From an uncultured Pelagibacteraceae bacterium (GTDB lineage Bacteria; Pseudomonadota; Alphaproteobacteria; Pelagibacterales; AG-422-B15), in NCBI GenBank assembly GCA_905182145.1, contig CAJJAN010000002.1, forward strand, positions 1 through 61,823: a stretch of 61,823 nucleotides of DNA. The letters run 5' to 3'. The translations under genes were made by a program, and so were the position numbers. Below, piece by piece: positions 45,975-55,917 of the stretch. Under the pieces are notes generated by a model. It was not told where the DNA came from, searched no databases, and saw nothing but the letters and a program-made list of their open reading frames with translations. The stretch's first letter is position 1. Every line of letters starts with the position of its first letter.

Positions 45975-46805
45975 TTAATAAGGCTGATCGCCTACTATTG
46001 CAATTCTATCCATTACACGTTCGTGACCAAGTCCTCTACCGGGATAAAAATCTGCTATTGCATAATGCTGAGTGCATCTATTGTCTAATATTGCTACAGC
46101 ATTTTCAGTCCATTTGAAGCGACACGACAAATCAAGTTTTTCTTGATGTCTAAATATTCTCTCTAGCAAGTTATCACTTTCTTTTTTTGAAAGACCCATA
46201 ATTTTTTTTGTATATGTAGGATTTACATATAAAATCTTCTTACCAGTTTCAGGGTGTGTTCTCACAATTGGATGTTCATTAGAGTACTTTTCACCAATCT
46301 TGCCGTTGCTTTCCATTTCAGAAAAATCGTCTACAAAAAAATTTGATCCATTAGATGTGTGTAATGCGTTTTTATCGACAATTATTTTTTTGATGTCTTC
46401 ATCAAGTGTTTCCCAGGCAAGTTCCATATTTGAAAACACTGTATCTCCTCCAATAGGGGGAATCTTAATTGACCTTAGTATAATTGTCTTACATGGCGTT
46501 ACATCATAACTCACATCACTATGCCATCCTTCACCCCATTGATTTTTTTCATCTGCTGCTTTTATAATTCTAGTTATTTGAGGAAAATCATCTAAGCCTC
46601 TTACATAAGCGTGCTCCTCAACTGGGCCAAATAAAGAACCAAGGAACATTAACTCTTTAGAACTAATATTTTGATCTCTAAAAAAAACCACTTTATGCTC
46701 CAAGAGTAGAGCATTTAACTTTTCAAAATTTTCTTGTGTAACTGAATTGAGATTAAAGTCTGAAACTTCTGCTCCCAAGGCACCAGATAAAATATTTACT
46801 TTCAT
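45975..46805 (-). CDS. TauD/TfdA-family Fe(II)/2-oxoglutarate dioxygenase
   Basis: HxD motif GWHSDVSYDVTPCKTIILR and distal H/R region HYAIADFYPGRGLGHERVMDRIAIVGD. Confidence 0.88.
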   Translation of the reverse strand: MKVNILSGALGAEVSDFNLNSVTQENFEKLNALLLEHKVVFFRDQNISSKELMFLGSLFGPVEEHAYVRGLDDFPQITRIIKAADEKNQWGEGWHSDVSYDVTPCKTIILRSIKIPPIGGDTVFSNMELAWETLDEDIKKIIVDKNALHTSNGSNFFVDDFSEMESNGKIGEKYSNEHPIVRTHPETGKKILYVNPTYTKKIMGLSKKESDNLLERIFRHQEKLDLSCRFKWTENAVAILDNRCTQHYAIADFYPGRGLGHERVMDRIAIVGDQPY

Positions 46806-46877
46806 ATTAGAAAATCTAAATACTTAAAATAATTTGTCACTTATTATTATTAAATATTTTTAGCATCTGTAAAAAAA

Positions 46878-47747
46878 TTAGGCTTCTTCAGTATTTTTAA
46901 ATTGGTCAATAATTTTGTAGGATACAAAAGTCAAAACAATTAACCCCCCAAACATCTCAGTAGTTCCTGGTATTTCACCTACACCTAACCAAGCCCAGAT
47001 TGGAGCTAGGACAGGTTCCATTAGTAAAAATAATGCAGCGCGATGAGGTGGAATATATCGTGAACCAATAGTAATTAGCATAAAGCCTATTCCAACTTGG
47101 AACGCACCCATAAAAAGGCATAACAATAAATCATGTGTTGAAATATCAAAATTAGCCATAAATATAAAACCAATTAATGAAGAAAAAACACCACCCAAAA
47201 AAGTTGCTGGCATAAAATCAATATGGGAGTTGTAATTTAAGATTGTTAATTGAAAAGCAAAACCAATAGGAACACCAAGTATTATAAAATTTCCAATATA
47301 ATTATTAGAATCCATACCACCTGAAAACATTACTGTTATGCCAATCATTGAACCTGCAATAGCAATAAAAGTTTTTTTCCCTATTTTACGCTTTAAAAAA
47401 AAATAAGAACAAATTGCCGCAAATAACGGCCCAGTACTCATTATGAATACAGCATTTGATACTGTAGTTGTGCTCATACCCCACACAAAGCATGTATTAC
47501 TAAAACCAAGGATGATTGCTATTAAAATTCCATTATAGCCAATATTGTGAAATGCTTCTGGCGTCTTCTTTTTATATTTAATAAAAACGTATAAAAGTAT
47601 TGCTAGGCTGAATGTGATAGATCTATATCCAGTTATTTGCCACGCTGAGGAAGACTCCATGAATCTTATAATTACACCACCAAAACTAAGAAATACTCCT
47701 GCAAATATTAATGCAAGAGCGCCGAGTGTTTCATTATTATATTTCAT
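46878..47747 (-). CDS. EamA/DMT-family transporter
   Basis: 10-TM-like; ALALIFAGVFLSFGGVIIRFM; LLMEPVLAPIWAWLGVGEIPG. Confidence 0.87.
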   Translation of the reverse strand: MKYNNETLGALALIFAGVFLSFGGVIIRFMESSSAWQITGYRSITFSLAILLYVFIKYKKKTPEAFHNIGYNGILIAIILGFSNTCFVWGMSTTTVSNAVFIMSTGPLFAAICSYFFLKRKIGKKTFIAIAGSMIGITVMFSGGMDSNNYIGNFIILGVPIGFAFQLTILNYNSHIDFMPATFLGGVFSSLIGFIFMANFDISTHDLLLCLFMGAFQVGIGFMLITIGSRYIPPHRAALFLLMEPVLAPIWAWLGVGEIPGTTEMFGGLIVLTFVSYKIIDQFKNTEEA

Positions 47748-47813
47748 TTAAATTACAATTATTGTAGCTTTAAGATCTATTAAAACTTAGCTCTAGTAAA
47801 TACATTTAATAAT

Positions 47814-49535
47814 TTGGAAAGATATATCGTGCATAAAATATTACTGATTATAATACTTATGTTTTCAGCTGTTTCCTGTAGTGAGCAGCAGGCATCAAAC
47901 GAAAAAGAAAGAGGTTTAAGCACTGATCATGCTAAGGAATTTCAAAAAGAAATTATAAAAATCGAAGATAATATATATGTTGCAATTGGGTATGCTCTAG
48001 CCAACGTTATAATGATAGTTGGTGATTCAGAGAATGTAATAGTTGATACTACTGGTAGCGAAGAAGCAGCACAGATTGTAAAAAAAGAACTTAATAAAAT
48101 TTCAACAAATCCAGTTAATAATATTATTTATACTCATAATCATCCTGATCATATTGGTGGGGCTACAATCTTTGCGAGTAGTTTAGATGCAAATATTTAT
48201 GGTCAAGAAAATATACTTTATAATATTGATAATATTTCAACAATCATTCGGCCAATAATATATGAACGATCTGCACGTCAATTTGGAATTCCATTAGATA
48301 AAGAAGATATTGTTCACCAAGGTATAGGAGGTTTTTTAGAAATAAATGCTGATACTACTAGTGGCTTACTTCGTCCAAATGTTACTTTTGATAAGAGTCT
48401 AAATCTTAATATCAATAATATTCAAATAGAGTTAGGTCATGTTCCTGGAGAAACGGATGATCACTTGTATGTATATCTTCCTAAAAAAGAAGCTGTAATG
48501 GTAGGAGATAATTTTTACAGATCTTTTGCAAACTTATATGCAATAAGAGGTACCAAGTACAGAAATCCAATGGAATGGGTTTATAGTCTAGATAAAATTA
48601 GATCATTAAATGCAAAGTATTTAATACCAAGCCATAGTCGGCCTGTAGTCGGTAAAGAAAATGTATATAATGCTCTTACAGATTATAGGGATGCCATACA
48701 ATTTGTTCATGACCAAACTGTCAGATATATTAATAAAGGCCTTTTGCCAGATGAAATAGCGGCACAGATTGAATTGCCATCTCATTTACAGTCTTCACCT
48801 TACTTGCAAGAATTTTATGGTTCTATTAGTTCTTATGTTAGGTCAATTTTTGTTGGCTATATTGGTTGGTTTAACGGGAATATTACTACACTACATCCAC
48901 TGAGCGCAGAAGAGAAAGCAGCTAAAATGATTGAATTAGCAAATAAGCAAACAAATTTACATGAAGCTGCACAACTTGCATTAGACAATGGTGAGTATCA
49001 GTGGGCTATGGAGTTAACAGATTCACTAATCGCACTGAATAATGAAGATCAAAAAGCTAAAGATATAAAAGCTTATGCTGCAGATAAGTTTGCTTTAACA
49101 CAAACAGCTTCGAATGATTATTATTTTTATAAAACAGTGGCAGGCGAACTTAGAGGTGACTATGGAATATATTTTAGAGATATAAAAGCAACACCTAAGC
49201 AGCTTCAAGCTATACCTATGAAGTCAATTATAAAATCATTACCAGTAAATCTAAATGCAAAAAAGACATTAGACATCAATAAAAAAGTGATGTTTGAATT
49301 TTCTGATATTGATGATATTTTTGTTCTAAATATTCGTCGTGGTGTTGTTGAACTGGGCTATAGTCAGATTAGTGATGCAGACTTAATAGTTAAGACAAGC
49401 CAGCATGAATTAAAAGAGATATTAGCAGGGTTAAAGAATATAGCGCAAATTTCTCTAGCACTTACAGACGGCTCGATAGAAATTGAAGGTGGACGGCTCG
49501 ATTTTTTGAAAACTTTAAGTTATTTTACAGACTAG
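47814..49535 (+). CDS. Alkylsulfatase-like MBL-fold hydrolase, predicted lipoprotein
   Basis: Lipobox FSAVSC; YTHNHPDHIGGATIF; VGDNFYRSFANLYAIRG; alkylsulfatase dimerisation and C-terminal SCP2-like regions. Confidence 0.85.
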   Translation: MERYIVHKILLIIILMFSAVSCSEQQASNEKERGLSTDHAKEFQKEIIKIEDNIYVAIGYALANVIMIVGDSENVIVDTTGSEEAAQIVKKELNKISTNPVNNIIYTHNHPDHIGGATIFASSLDANIYGQENILYNIDNISTIIRPIIYERSARQFGIPLDKEDIVHQGIGGFLEINADTTSGLLRPNVTFDKSLNLNINNIQIELGHVPGETDDHLYVYLPKKEAVMVGDNFYRSFANLYAIRGTKYRNPMEWVYSLDKIRSLNAKYLIPSHSRPVVGKENVYNALTDYRDAIQFVHDQTVRYINKGLLPDEIAAQIELPSHLQSSPYLQEFYGSISSYVRSIFVGYIGWFNGNITTLHPLSAEEKAAKMIELANKQTNLHEAAQLALDNGEYQWAMELTDSLIALNNEDQKAKDIKAYAADKFALTQTASNDYYFYKTVAGELRGDYGIYFRDIKATPKQLQAIPMKSIIKSLPVNLNAKKTLDINKKVMFEFSDIDDIFVLNIRRGVVELGYSQISDADLIVKTSQHELKEILAGLKNIAQISLALTDGSIEIEGGRLDFLKTLSYFTD

Positions 49536-49539
49536 ACAT

Positions 49540-49980
49540 ATGGGACAAAGATCATTTTTAATATTAGGAACACTGGGTTTAATTCCATTTGTCGTTATCT
49601 TTGCTGCATATTTTATTTCACCACCTGAAGAAAAAGTTTATGAATTTCTTATTTACTTATTTGTTGCTTATGCTGCAATAATTGCCTCATTTCTTGGAGG
49701 TATACAATGGGGTATGATTATCTCTAGGGCTGATTTACTATTTAATATTGGGTTTCCGCTTACAATGTCAGTTGTTCCTGCTCTTCTTGCATGGAGTGCA
49801 TTGCTTGTACTTCACTCATTAACTTTTTCTCTTATACTAATTATTGTTTCTTTTTTGTTTGCAACTGCAACTGATTTTTATCTGTATAATAAAAAAGCAA
49901 CTCCATATTGGTTTTTAAATATGCGGGTTCCCTTATCAGTATTAGTAGTTGTCTTAACTTTTATTCTATTGCTACAGTAA
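49540..49980 (+). CDS. DUF3429-like membrane protein
   Basis: Short multi-TM; YAAIIASFLGGIQWGM typical of DUF3429. Confidence 0.75.
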   Translation: MGQRSFLILGTLGLIPFVVIFAAYFISPPEEKVYEFLIYLFVAYAAIIASFLGGIQWGMIISRADLLFNIGFPLTMSVVPALLAWSALLVLHSLTFSLILIIVSFLFATATDFYLYNKKATPYWFLNMRVPLSVLVVVLTFILLLQ

Positions 49981-49985
49981 AATAA

Positions 49986-51209
49986 CTAAAAATAAAGTCG
50001 CTGTAGAAACCAATAAAAACCAAGGCCAGAAACTAAAATCATTGAAGTTTTTACTAGATACTCATACTTTTCCGATTTTAAAATTTTATATAAGAACGAT
50101 GTAAGCCCTATCAATATAAATAAAAATACAATTTGTCCTATTTCAACGCCTACATTAAATCCAAATAAAGCACTTAAAATATTAGATTGATTAAAATTAG
50201 AATTAAATAAAAATGCACCAAAGCCAAAGCCATGAATTAATCCAAATAAGCTAGTAACTATTATTCTAAAGACTCCACTATTTTTAATTGTTCTTATTAT
50301 TCCAAAATATCCAACTGTTACCAGTATTAATGCAGCAATTGTTATCATTGAAATAGGTATTTCTAAAAATAATGAGCTTAAGCCAACAAAAACTAGAATC
50401 GCTATTAAAATACTTAATATTGCATTGGATGAACCAGTATCTTTGATCATATATTCAGCGGCAATAAATAAAATTGTAAACCCAATAAGAGCTTCAATCA
50501 TTAAAGTATTGGGTATAACAATGTTTAAGGCAACCAGTGCAAGGGTAATACTATGTCCAATAGTGAAACCCGTAATCACAAACAATAATTGTTTAAAGTT
50601 TTTAACAAGAATAAATAAACCTAACAAAAATACGAGATGGTCCAGACCAGTTAAAATATGAATTATTCCAGAATAAATAAAGTTGCTTAAGCTAGATAAG
50701 AAATTAGTTTCTTCACTTTCACTTAATTTTTCCAGCAATACTGTTTGATCATTATAAAATAAAGCTTTTTCAAAAATCTGATTATCTTTTTTTATTCTAC
50801 TTAAATGCACATGACTTTGTGCAATATCAAATAGTACATTGTTAATTATCTTAATTGAATTTGAAGCATCGCATAAATATGAAAACTCAATAGTGTGATA
50901 TTCTTTTTTACCAGCTACTAATGTTGGTTGCGTGTCAATCGAGCATTTATTACCTGAATTTAACACTGATATTCTTGGTTTAAAATATTCTAAGAAAACC
51001 TCACCTTCTGATAACTTTTCTTCTTTTCCAAGCTCTTGAAAACTATCAATCTGTAGTACTCGAGTTGCTTCTAATTTTAAGATAGTGAAAGTTGCAGAAA
51101 TTTTATTATTAACAATATTCCAGTTTGAATAAGATTCGCTAAAATAATGCGCAGAACTGATATTACTAAATATAATTAATATTAAAGATAAGAAAAAAAC
51201 TTTTCTCAT
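49986..51209 (-). CDS. HupE/UreJ-family membrane protein
   Basis: Signal peptide plus IHILTGLDHLVFLLGLF, FTIGHSITLALV, GLIHGFGFGAF, GFNVGVEIGQ. Confidence 0.87.
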   Translation of the reverse strand: MRKVFFLSLILIIFSNISSAHYFSESYSNWNIVNNKISATFTILKLEATRVLQIDSFQELGKEEKLSEGEVFLEYFKPRISVLNSGNKCSIDTQPTLVAGKKEYHTIEFSYLCDASNSIKIINNVLFDIAQSHVHLSRIKKDNQIFEKALFYNDQTVLLEKLSESEETNFLSSLSNFIYSGIIHILTGLDHLVFLLGLFILVKNFKQLLFVITGFTIGHSITLALVALNIVIPNTLMIEALIGFTILFIAAEYMIKDTGSSNAILSILIAILVFVGLSSLFLEIPISMITIAALILVTVGYFGIIRTIKNSGVFRIIVTSLFGLIHGFGFGAFLFNSNFNQSNILSALFGFNVGVEIGQIVFLFILIGLTSFLYKILKSEKYEYLVKTSMILVSGLGFYWFLQRLYF

Positions 51210-52102
51210 TCTAGTTCATATTTAGTTATTGAAGCTCTTGATTTTAAAAAATCTATATATTCAAGAAAAGATTGGTCATCTTGATAATTCTTATAATCAA
51301 ATAATACTTGTTCTTTAAAATCATTAAAATTTGTATCATTTATTTGGGTTTGCTTTAATTCATTCATTTGTAAAATATAAAAACCATTATTATAAAAAAT
51401 TGGTTCACTGATAGACCCTGAACTCATTTCTTTTATATTTTTACAATTACTAGGTCCTAAATATTTAACACAGTCTTTATATTTCATAAATTGTTCAGGT
51501 ATTGGTAAAAATTGAGAATTAGAAAATAATTTTTTTGCAGATTTAAAATCATTTGTATTTATATAATTTTGAATTGTATCTAATTTGTCTTGATGTAGCT
51601 GTAAATCATAATCACTACCCAACATTGCCGAATCTTGACTTTGAGATTTAATAAAAATAGCATCTATTTTGAATTCAACTTCAGATTTATATCTACCAAT
51701 ATTATCTTTAAAATAATTTTGTAAAATATCATCAGATGGATTTGAATTATTTAATTGGAGTATAAATTCTATAATTTGTTCAATTAGGACTTTTCGTACT
51801 TGAATATCTTGTTGGTGTAATTTTAATTCAATGGCTCGTTGCACAAGAAGTTCTTCTTCAATCATTCTTTCAAGAACCAAATTAATTAATTCCTGATCTT
51901 TATCAGCCTTAAAATCAGCACCCAAAGTAACCGCATATTTTAAAAACTGATCTTCATTGATGTACTGATCATTTACTTTGGCTATAGCATTATTATTTGA
52001 AAAAGATTTATCACTTTGACTATAAAAAATATCAAACCCTAAAATCAATAATCCAATTATTAGTGAGGTTAAAAAGAGGTAAAAGTTTTTATTATCAGGC
52101 AT
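51206..52102 (-). CDS. Membrane-anchored PpiC/SurA-like peptidyl-prolyl isomerase
   Basis: N-terminal TM; AKVNDQYINEDQFLKYA; parvulin-like SEPIFYNNGFYILQM. Confidence 0.75.
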   Translation of the reverse strand: MPDNKNFYLFLTSLIIGLLILGFDIFYSQSDKSFSNNNAIAKVNDQYINEDQFLKYAVTLGADFKADKDQELINLVLERMIEEELLVQRAIELKLHQQDIQVRKVLIEQIIEFILQLNNSNPSDDILQNYFKDNIGRYKSEVEFKIDAIFIKSQSQDSAMLGSDYDLQLHQDKLDTIQNYINTNDFKSAKKLFSNSQFLPIPEQFMKYKDCVKYLGPSNCKNIKEMSSGSISEPIFYNNGFYILQMNELKQTQINDTNFNDFKEQVLFDYKNYQDDQSFLEYIDFLKSRASITKYELE

Positions 52103-52162
52103 TTATTTGATTTACATTTAAAGTTTATCATATAGCCTTATTTTTATAAAAATTAGGACATT

Positions 52163-54547
52163 ATGAGCATAAAACGTATCATTTTATATTTTGTATCGCT
52201 AGTCCTGTTGTTTATTTTTTCAGTCCTATTTGTTATTAATTTTACATTATTTAGTGAAGATCTCGGGCCAGGAGAAATAACTGGAGCTGCTAATTCAAAT
52301 GAGTTTATAGAAGATAAATTTGATAGACAAAGTGTTGCAAAAAATGATCTTGATGTTTCATTAAGTAAACAAATTTTATTTGGTGACTTACATGTTCACT
52401 CTACATTTTCTGCTGATGCGCACCAAGGCAATTTACCAATTGTAGGTGGAACAGGTGTCCATCCAGTTGCTGATGCGTGTGATTTTGCTCGGCATTGTTC
52501 AGCTCTAGATTTTTGGGCTATAACTGATCACGCAGAGGCATCAACTCCAAAGCGATGGCAAGAAACAAAAGAGACAGTTAGAAAATGTAACGCTCTATCA
52601 ATAGATAAAGAAAATCCAGACTGTGTGGCTTTTCTTGGTTGGGAATGGACGCAAGTAGGGGCTACTAGGAATACCCACTGGGGACATCATAATGTAATTC
52701 TTAAAGATGAAGCAGATGAATTGCTACCCCCAAGAGCAATTGCCTCTAAAAGTGTAGCACGGGACGCTCTGCTAAATAATGCACCCGAGTATCCAAATTC
52801 ATTATTTCCATTAATAGATATTAAAAACTTTAAAAACTATAATGATTTTAGAAGGTATATTTCTGAAACAAAAAAAGTTCCAATATGTCCTGAAAATATT
52901 CCATCAAAAGAGTTGCCACTTAATTGTCATGAGGAAGCAGTTACACCACTCTCTCTAGCTAATAAAGTAGAAGAATATACAAAAGATTATTTAATTATAC
53001 CACATGGACAAACCTGGGGATTTTATACACCAAAAGCATATACACTTGATAAAGGTTTAGAACTTTCAAAACAGTATCCACAGCAGTTTGATCTTCTAGA
53101 AATGCATTCAGGTCATGGTAACTCAGAAGAATATAGATCTTGGAGAGCTGCAACCGTTGTACGAGAAGGCGAAACAATCTTAGATAGGTTTTTTGGTCTA
53201 CAAGACGGACGTGCAGATCTTACAAGTGGAACTTTTAAAGATAAAGAAGGGCGAATATTTGACATTGGTACTCAAACTTGTCCAAAAGCCACAGATGAGT
53301 TTACACCAATATGTTCTAGAGCAGGAGAAGTAATTTTTAATCGATGTATAAATGCAGGCTTTGAAATTACAGAGTGTGAAGTTCGTAGAAAGTATACTGA
53401 GCAAGCAGTTGTAGATAGAGGAAGAAATGGATGGCAGGTTGTTCCGCATTTCAGTCTTTTGGATCGTGTTGATTCAGGGCAATGTAAGGACTGCTTTAGT
53501 CCTGCATTTAATTATGTGCCTGGCGGTAGCGCTCAATATGGCATGGCTTTGACAAAATTTAATGAAGATGGCTCAAAACACCGTTTTAAATATGGATTTA
53601 TTTCATCAAGTGACAATCATCAGGCTGCACCAGGTTCAGGCTATAAAGAATTATTTGGAAATAATATTGATTTTAGTGGTCCCTCATCAAAGTTTACTGA
53701 CAAGCTTCTGCATGGACCATCATACGACTTACAAGATAGAGACTATGTAGATCCAGTTAGAGCAAACTATGTATCAGACGATAAGCCAATTGAATATGAA
53801 ACGTCTGACATTAAATTGGGCTTTAACACTATTGAGTTTGAAAGACAAAGAGGCTTTTTGCAAACTGGAGGGTTAGCAGCAGTGCATACAGAAGGTCGTT
53901 CAAAAGAACAAATTTGGAGTGCTTTCAAGCGTCATGAAACTTATGCAACAAGTGGACCTCGAATATTACTTTGGTTTGATATGCTTGATGGAAACAAAAA
54001 AATTCCAATGGGTGCAGTAACAGAGCAAAACACTAATCCAACTTTTGAAGTAAAAGCAATGGGTTCATTTGAGCAAAAGGTTGGATGCCCTGAAGATGCT
54101 TATACAGCGCTTGGTACTGAGCGAGTTGAGCAACTTTGTTATGATGAATGTTATAACCCAAGCGATGTAAGAAAAGCCATCACTCGAATAGAGGTTGTTC
54201 GTGTAATGCCACAAGAATATGAAAACCAATCAGTGGAAGATCGAATTCAAGACCCATGGTTAGTACATAACTGTCCTGAAAACCAAGTAGGCTGCAAATT
54301 TAATTTTACTGATAATGAATTTGAATCTTCTAAAATTGATACAAGTTATTATGTAAGGGCAATTGAAGAACCATCGCTTCAGATTAATACTAAAGGTGTT
54401 CGCTGTGAGCGTGACGCCGAGGGTAATTGCATTAGTGTTGATATTTGTACGCAAGACTGGAGACGACCTAGAGATGTTGAGGCTTGTTCAGAAATAGATG
54501 AGCCAAGAGCTTGGTCATCACCAATATATATTGATTATAAATATTAG
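52163..54547 (+). CDS. DUF3604 family protein (PHP-like metal-dependent phosphoesterase fold), membrane-anchored
   Basis: N-terminal TM; LFGDLHVHSTFSADAH, DFWAITDHAE, FISSSDNHQAAPGSG. Confidence 0.85.
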   Translation: MSIKRIILYFVSLVLLFIFSVLFVINFTLFSEDLGPGEITGAANSNEFIEDKFDRQSVAKNDLDVSLSKQILFGDLHVHSTFSADAHQGNLPIVGGTGVHPVADACDFARHCSALDFWAITDHAEASTPKRWQETKETVRKCNALSIDKENPDCVAFLGWEWTQVGATRNTHWGHHNVILKDEADELLPPRAIASKSVARDALLNNAPEYPNSLFPLIDIKNFKNYNDFRRYISETKKVPICPENIPSKELPLNCHEEAVTPLSLANKVEEYTKDYLIIPHGQTWGFYTPKAYTLDKGLELSKQYPQQFDLLEMHSGHGNSEEYRSWRAATVVREGETILDRFFGLQDGRADLTSGTFKDKEGRIFDIGTQTCPKATDEFTPICSRAGEVIFNRCINAGFEITECEVRRKYTEQAVVDRGRNGWQVVPHFSLLDRVDSGQCKDCFSPAFNYVPGGSAQYGMALTKFNEDGSKHRFKYGFISSSDNHQAAPGSGYKELFGNNIDFSGPSSKFTDKLLHGPSYDLQDRDYVDPVRANYVSDDKPIEYETSDIKLGFNTIEFERQRGFLQTGGLAAVHTEGRSKEQIWSAFKRHETYATSGPRILLWFDMLDGNKKIPMGAVTEQNTNPTFEVKAMGSFEQKVGCPEDAYTALGTERVEQLCYDECYNPSDVRKAITRIEVVRVMPQEYENQSVEDRIQDPWLVHNCPENQVGCKFNFTDNEFESSKIDTSYYVRAIEEPSLQINTKGVRCERDAEGNCISVDICTQDWRRPRDVEACSEIDEPRAWSSPIYIDYKY

Positions 54548-54560
54548 TTACAATTTTTAT
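54539..54560. repeat. 22-bp direct repeat copy 1 (AAATATTAGTTACAATTTTTAT), contains the DUF3604 stop codon
   Basis: Identical to 54602..54623. Confidence 0.9.
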
Positions 54561-54597
54561 TCTTGATTATAAATAAATAAATTATTATAAATAAAAT

Positions 54598-55425
54598 ATG
54601 GAAATATTAGTTACAATTTTTATAGTAATTATTTTTATTTTATTAATGCCAAAAATCTTAAGATTCTTTGGCTTGCATCCAGAATATTATGGAAAATCTC
54701 ATAGTTTACCTGGAAAAAAAGCTCTAATAATTGCTACCAATCAAGCAGAGTTGAATAAGCCAGGAAAAACTGGAGGCAAGGCAACAGGCGCATTTTTATC
54801 TGAAATAACTGTGGCTTATTATGATTTTCTAGATGCTTCGATGCATGTAGATGTAGCAAGTATTAAGGGAGGTAAAATCCCTATTGAGCCTCAGTCTTTG
54901 TCTTATTTTATAAAAACCACAGCAGATAAAAGATTTTTAAAAGATGTGGAATTAAGAAAAAAAATTGAAAATTCACGAGCAATTGCAGATGTTGATTTTA
55001 CAGCTTATGACATTATTTTTTTAGCTGGTGGTTGGGGTGCTGCTTACGATTTAGGTTATTCAGACGAACTTGGGCAAAAAATAAGTGATGCATATTATAC
55101 AGATAAAACAATAATAGGAGGTGTCTGTCATGGGCCTCTTGGGCTAATAAGAGCTAAAGATAAGGATGGAAACTTATTAATTGCAGGACGTAGAATGACA
55201 GCTGTGACTGATAAACAAATTAAACAATTACTTATCACTGCTACACCGCAGCATCCAGAAACTGAACTGCGAAAAGCTGGCGCGCTATTTGAATCTCAAT
55301 CAAAACTCATTGACATGTTTGCAACTCATGCTGTTGTGGATGATGAGAAAAGATTTGTTACTGGTCAAAACCAAAACTCAGGGCATGAAACAGCCCATAA
55401 GATGATGGAATTAATAGAAAATTAG
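54598..55425 (+). CDS. DJ-1/PfpI-family (type 1 glutamine amidotransferase-like) protein with N-terminal TM
   Basis: DIIFLAGGWGAAYDLG, GGVCHGPLGLIRAK nucleophile elbow. Confidence 0.87.
   Translation: MEILVTIFIVIIFILLMPKILRFFGLHPEYYGKSHSLPGKKALIIATNQAELNKPGKTGGKATGAFLSEITVAYYDFLDASMHVDVASIKGGKIPIEPQSLSYFIKTTADKRFLKDVELRKKIENSRAIADVDFTAYDIIFLAGGWGAAYDLGYSDELGQKISDAYYTDKTIIGGVCHGPLGLIRAKDKDGNLLIAGRRMTAVTDKQIKQLLITATPQHPETELRKAGALFESQSKLIDMFATHAVVDDEKRFVTGQNQNSGHETAHKMMELIEN
54602..54623. repeat. 22-bp direct repeat copy 2, encodes start of DJ-1/PfpI-family TM segment
   Basis: Identical to 54539..54560. Confidence 0.9.
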
Positions 55426-55432
55426 TAGGCTG

Positions 55433-55783
55433 TTAAATAAATTCTGCAACAGCATCAATTCCATGTTCACCAGTTCTAATTCGATAAACTTCTTCTAATT
55501 CAGATACTAAAATTTTACCATCGCCAATTTGTCCAGTTCTCGCAGTTTGCATGATAACTTGAATAATTTTTTCATATAATTGATTTGTAGTTGCAATTTC
55601 AATTCTTAACTTAGGCAAAAATGATACATCATACTCTTCTCCACGATATAATTCTGATTGTCCTTTTTGTCGACCATATCCACGAGACTCAGTAACAGAC
55701 ATACCTTGAACACCTATATCTTCTAAGGCTTTTCTCACTTCATATAATTTGAAGGGCTTTATAAATGCAGTTATTTTTTTCAT
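55433..55783 (-). CDS. Nitrogen regulatory protein P-II (GlnB/GlnK)
   Basis: KKITAFIKPFKLYEVRKAL, T-loop YGRQKGQSELYRGEEYDVSFLPK, GDGKILVSELEEVYRIRTGEHG. Confidence 0.95.
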   Translation of the reverse strand: MKKITAFIKPFKLYEVRKALEDIGVQGMSVTESRGYGRQKGQSELYRGEEYDVSFLPKLRIEIATTNQLYEKIIQVIMQTARTGQIGDGKILVSELEEVYRIRTGEHGIDAVAEFI

Positions 55784-55917
55784 TTTTATTAATATATTTA
55801 TAAAAATAATTAATACTAAAAAATAATAGTGACAACATGGCAGATAAAGACAATTGAGAATGAAAACTTTTACAGTGATATTAATTTTATTAGTAAATTA
55901 ATTAACGGAGAAAAAAA

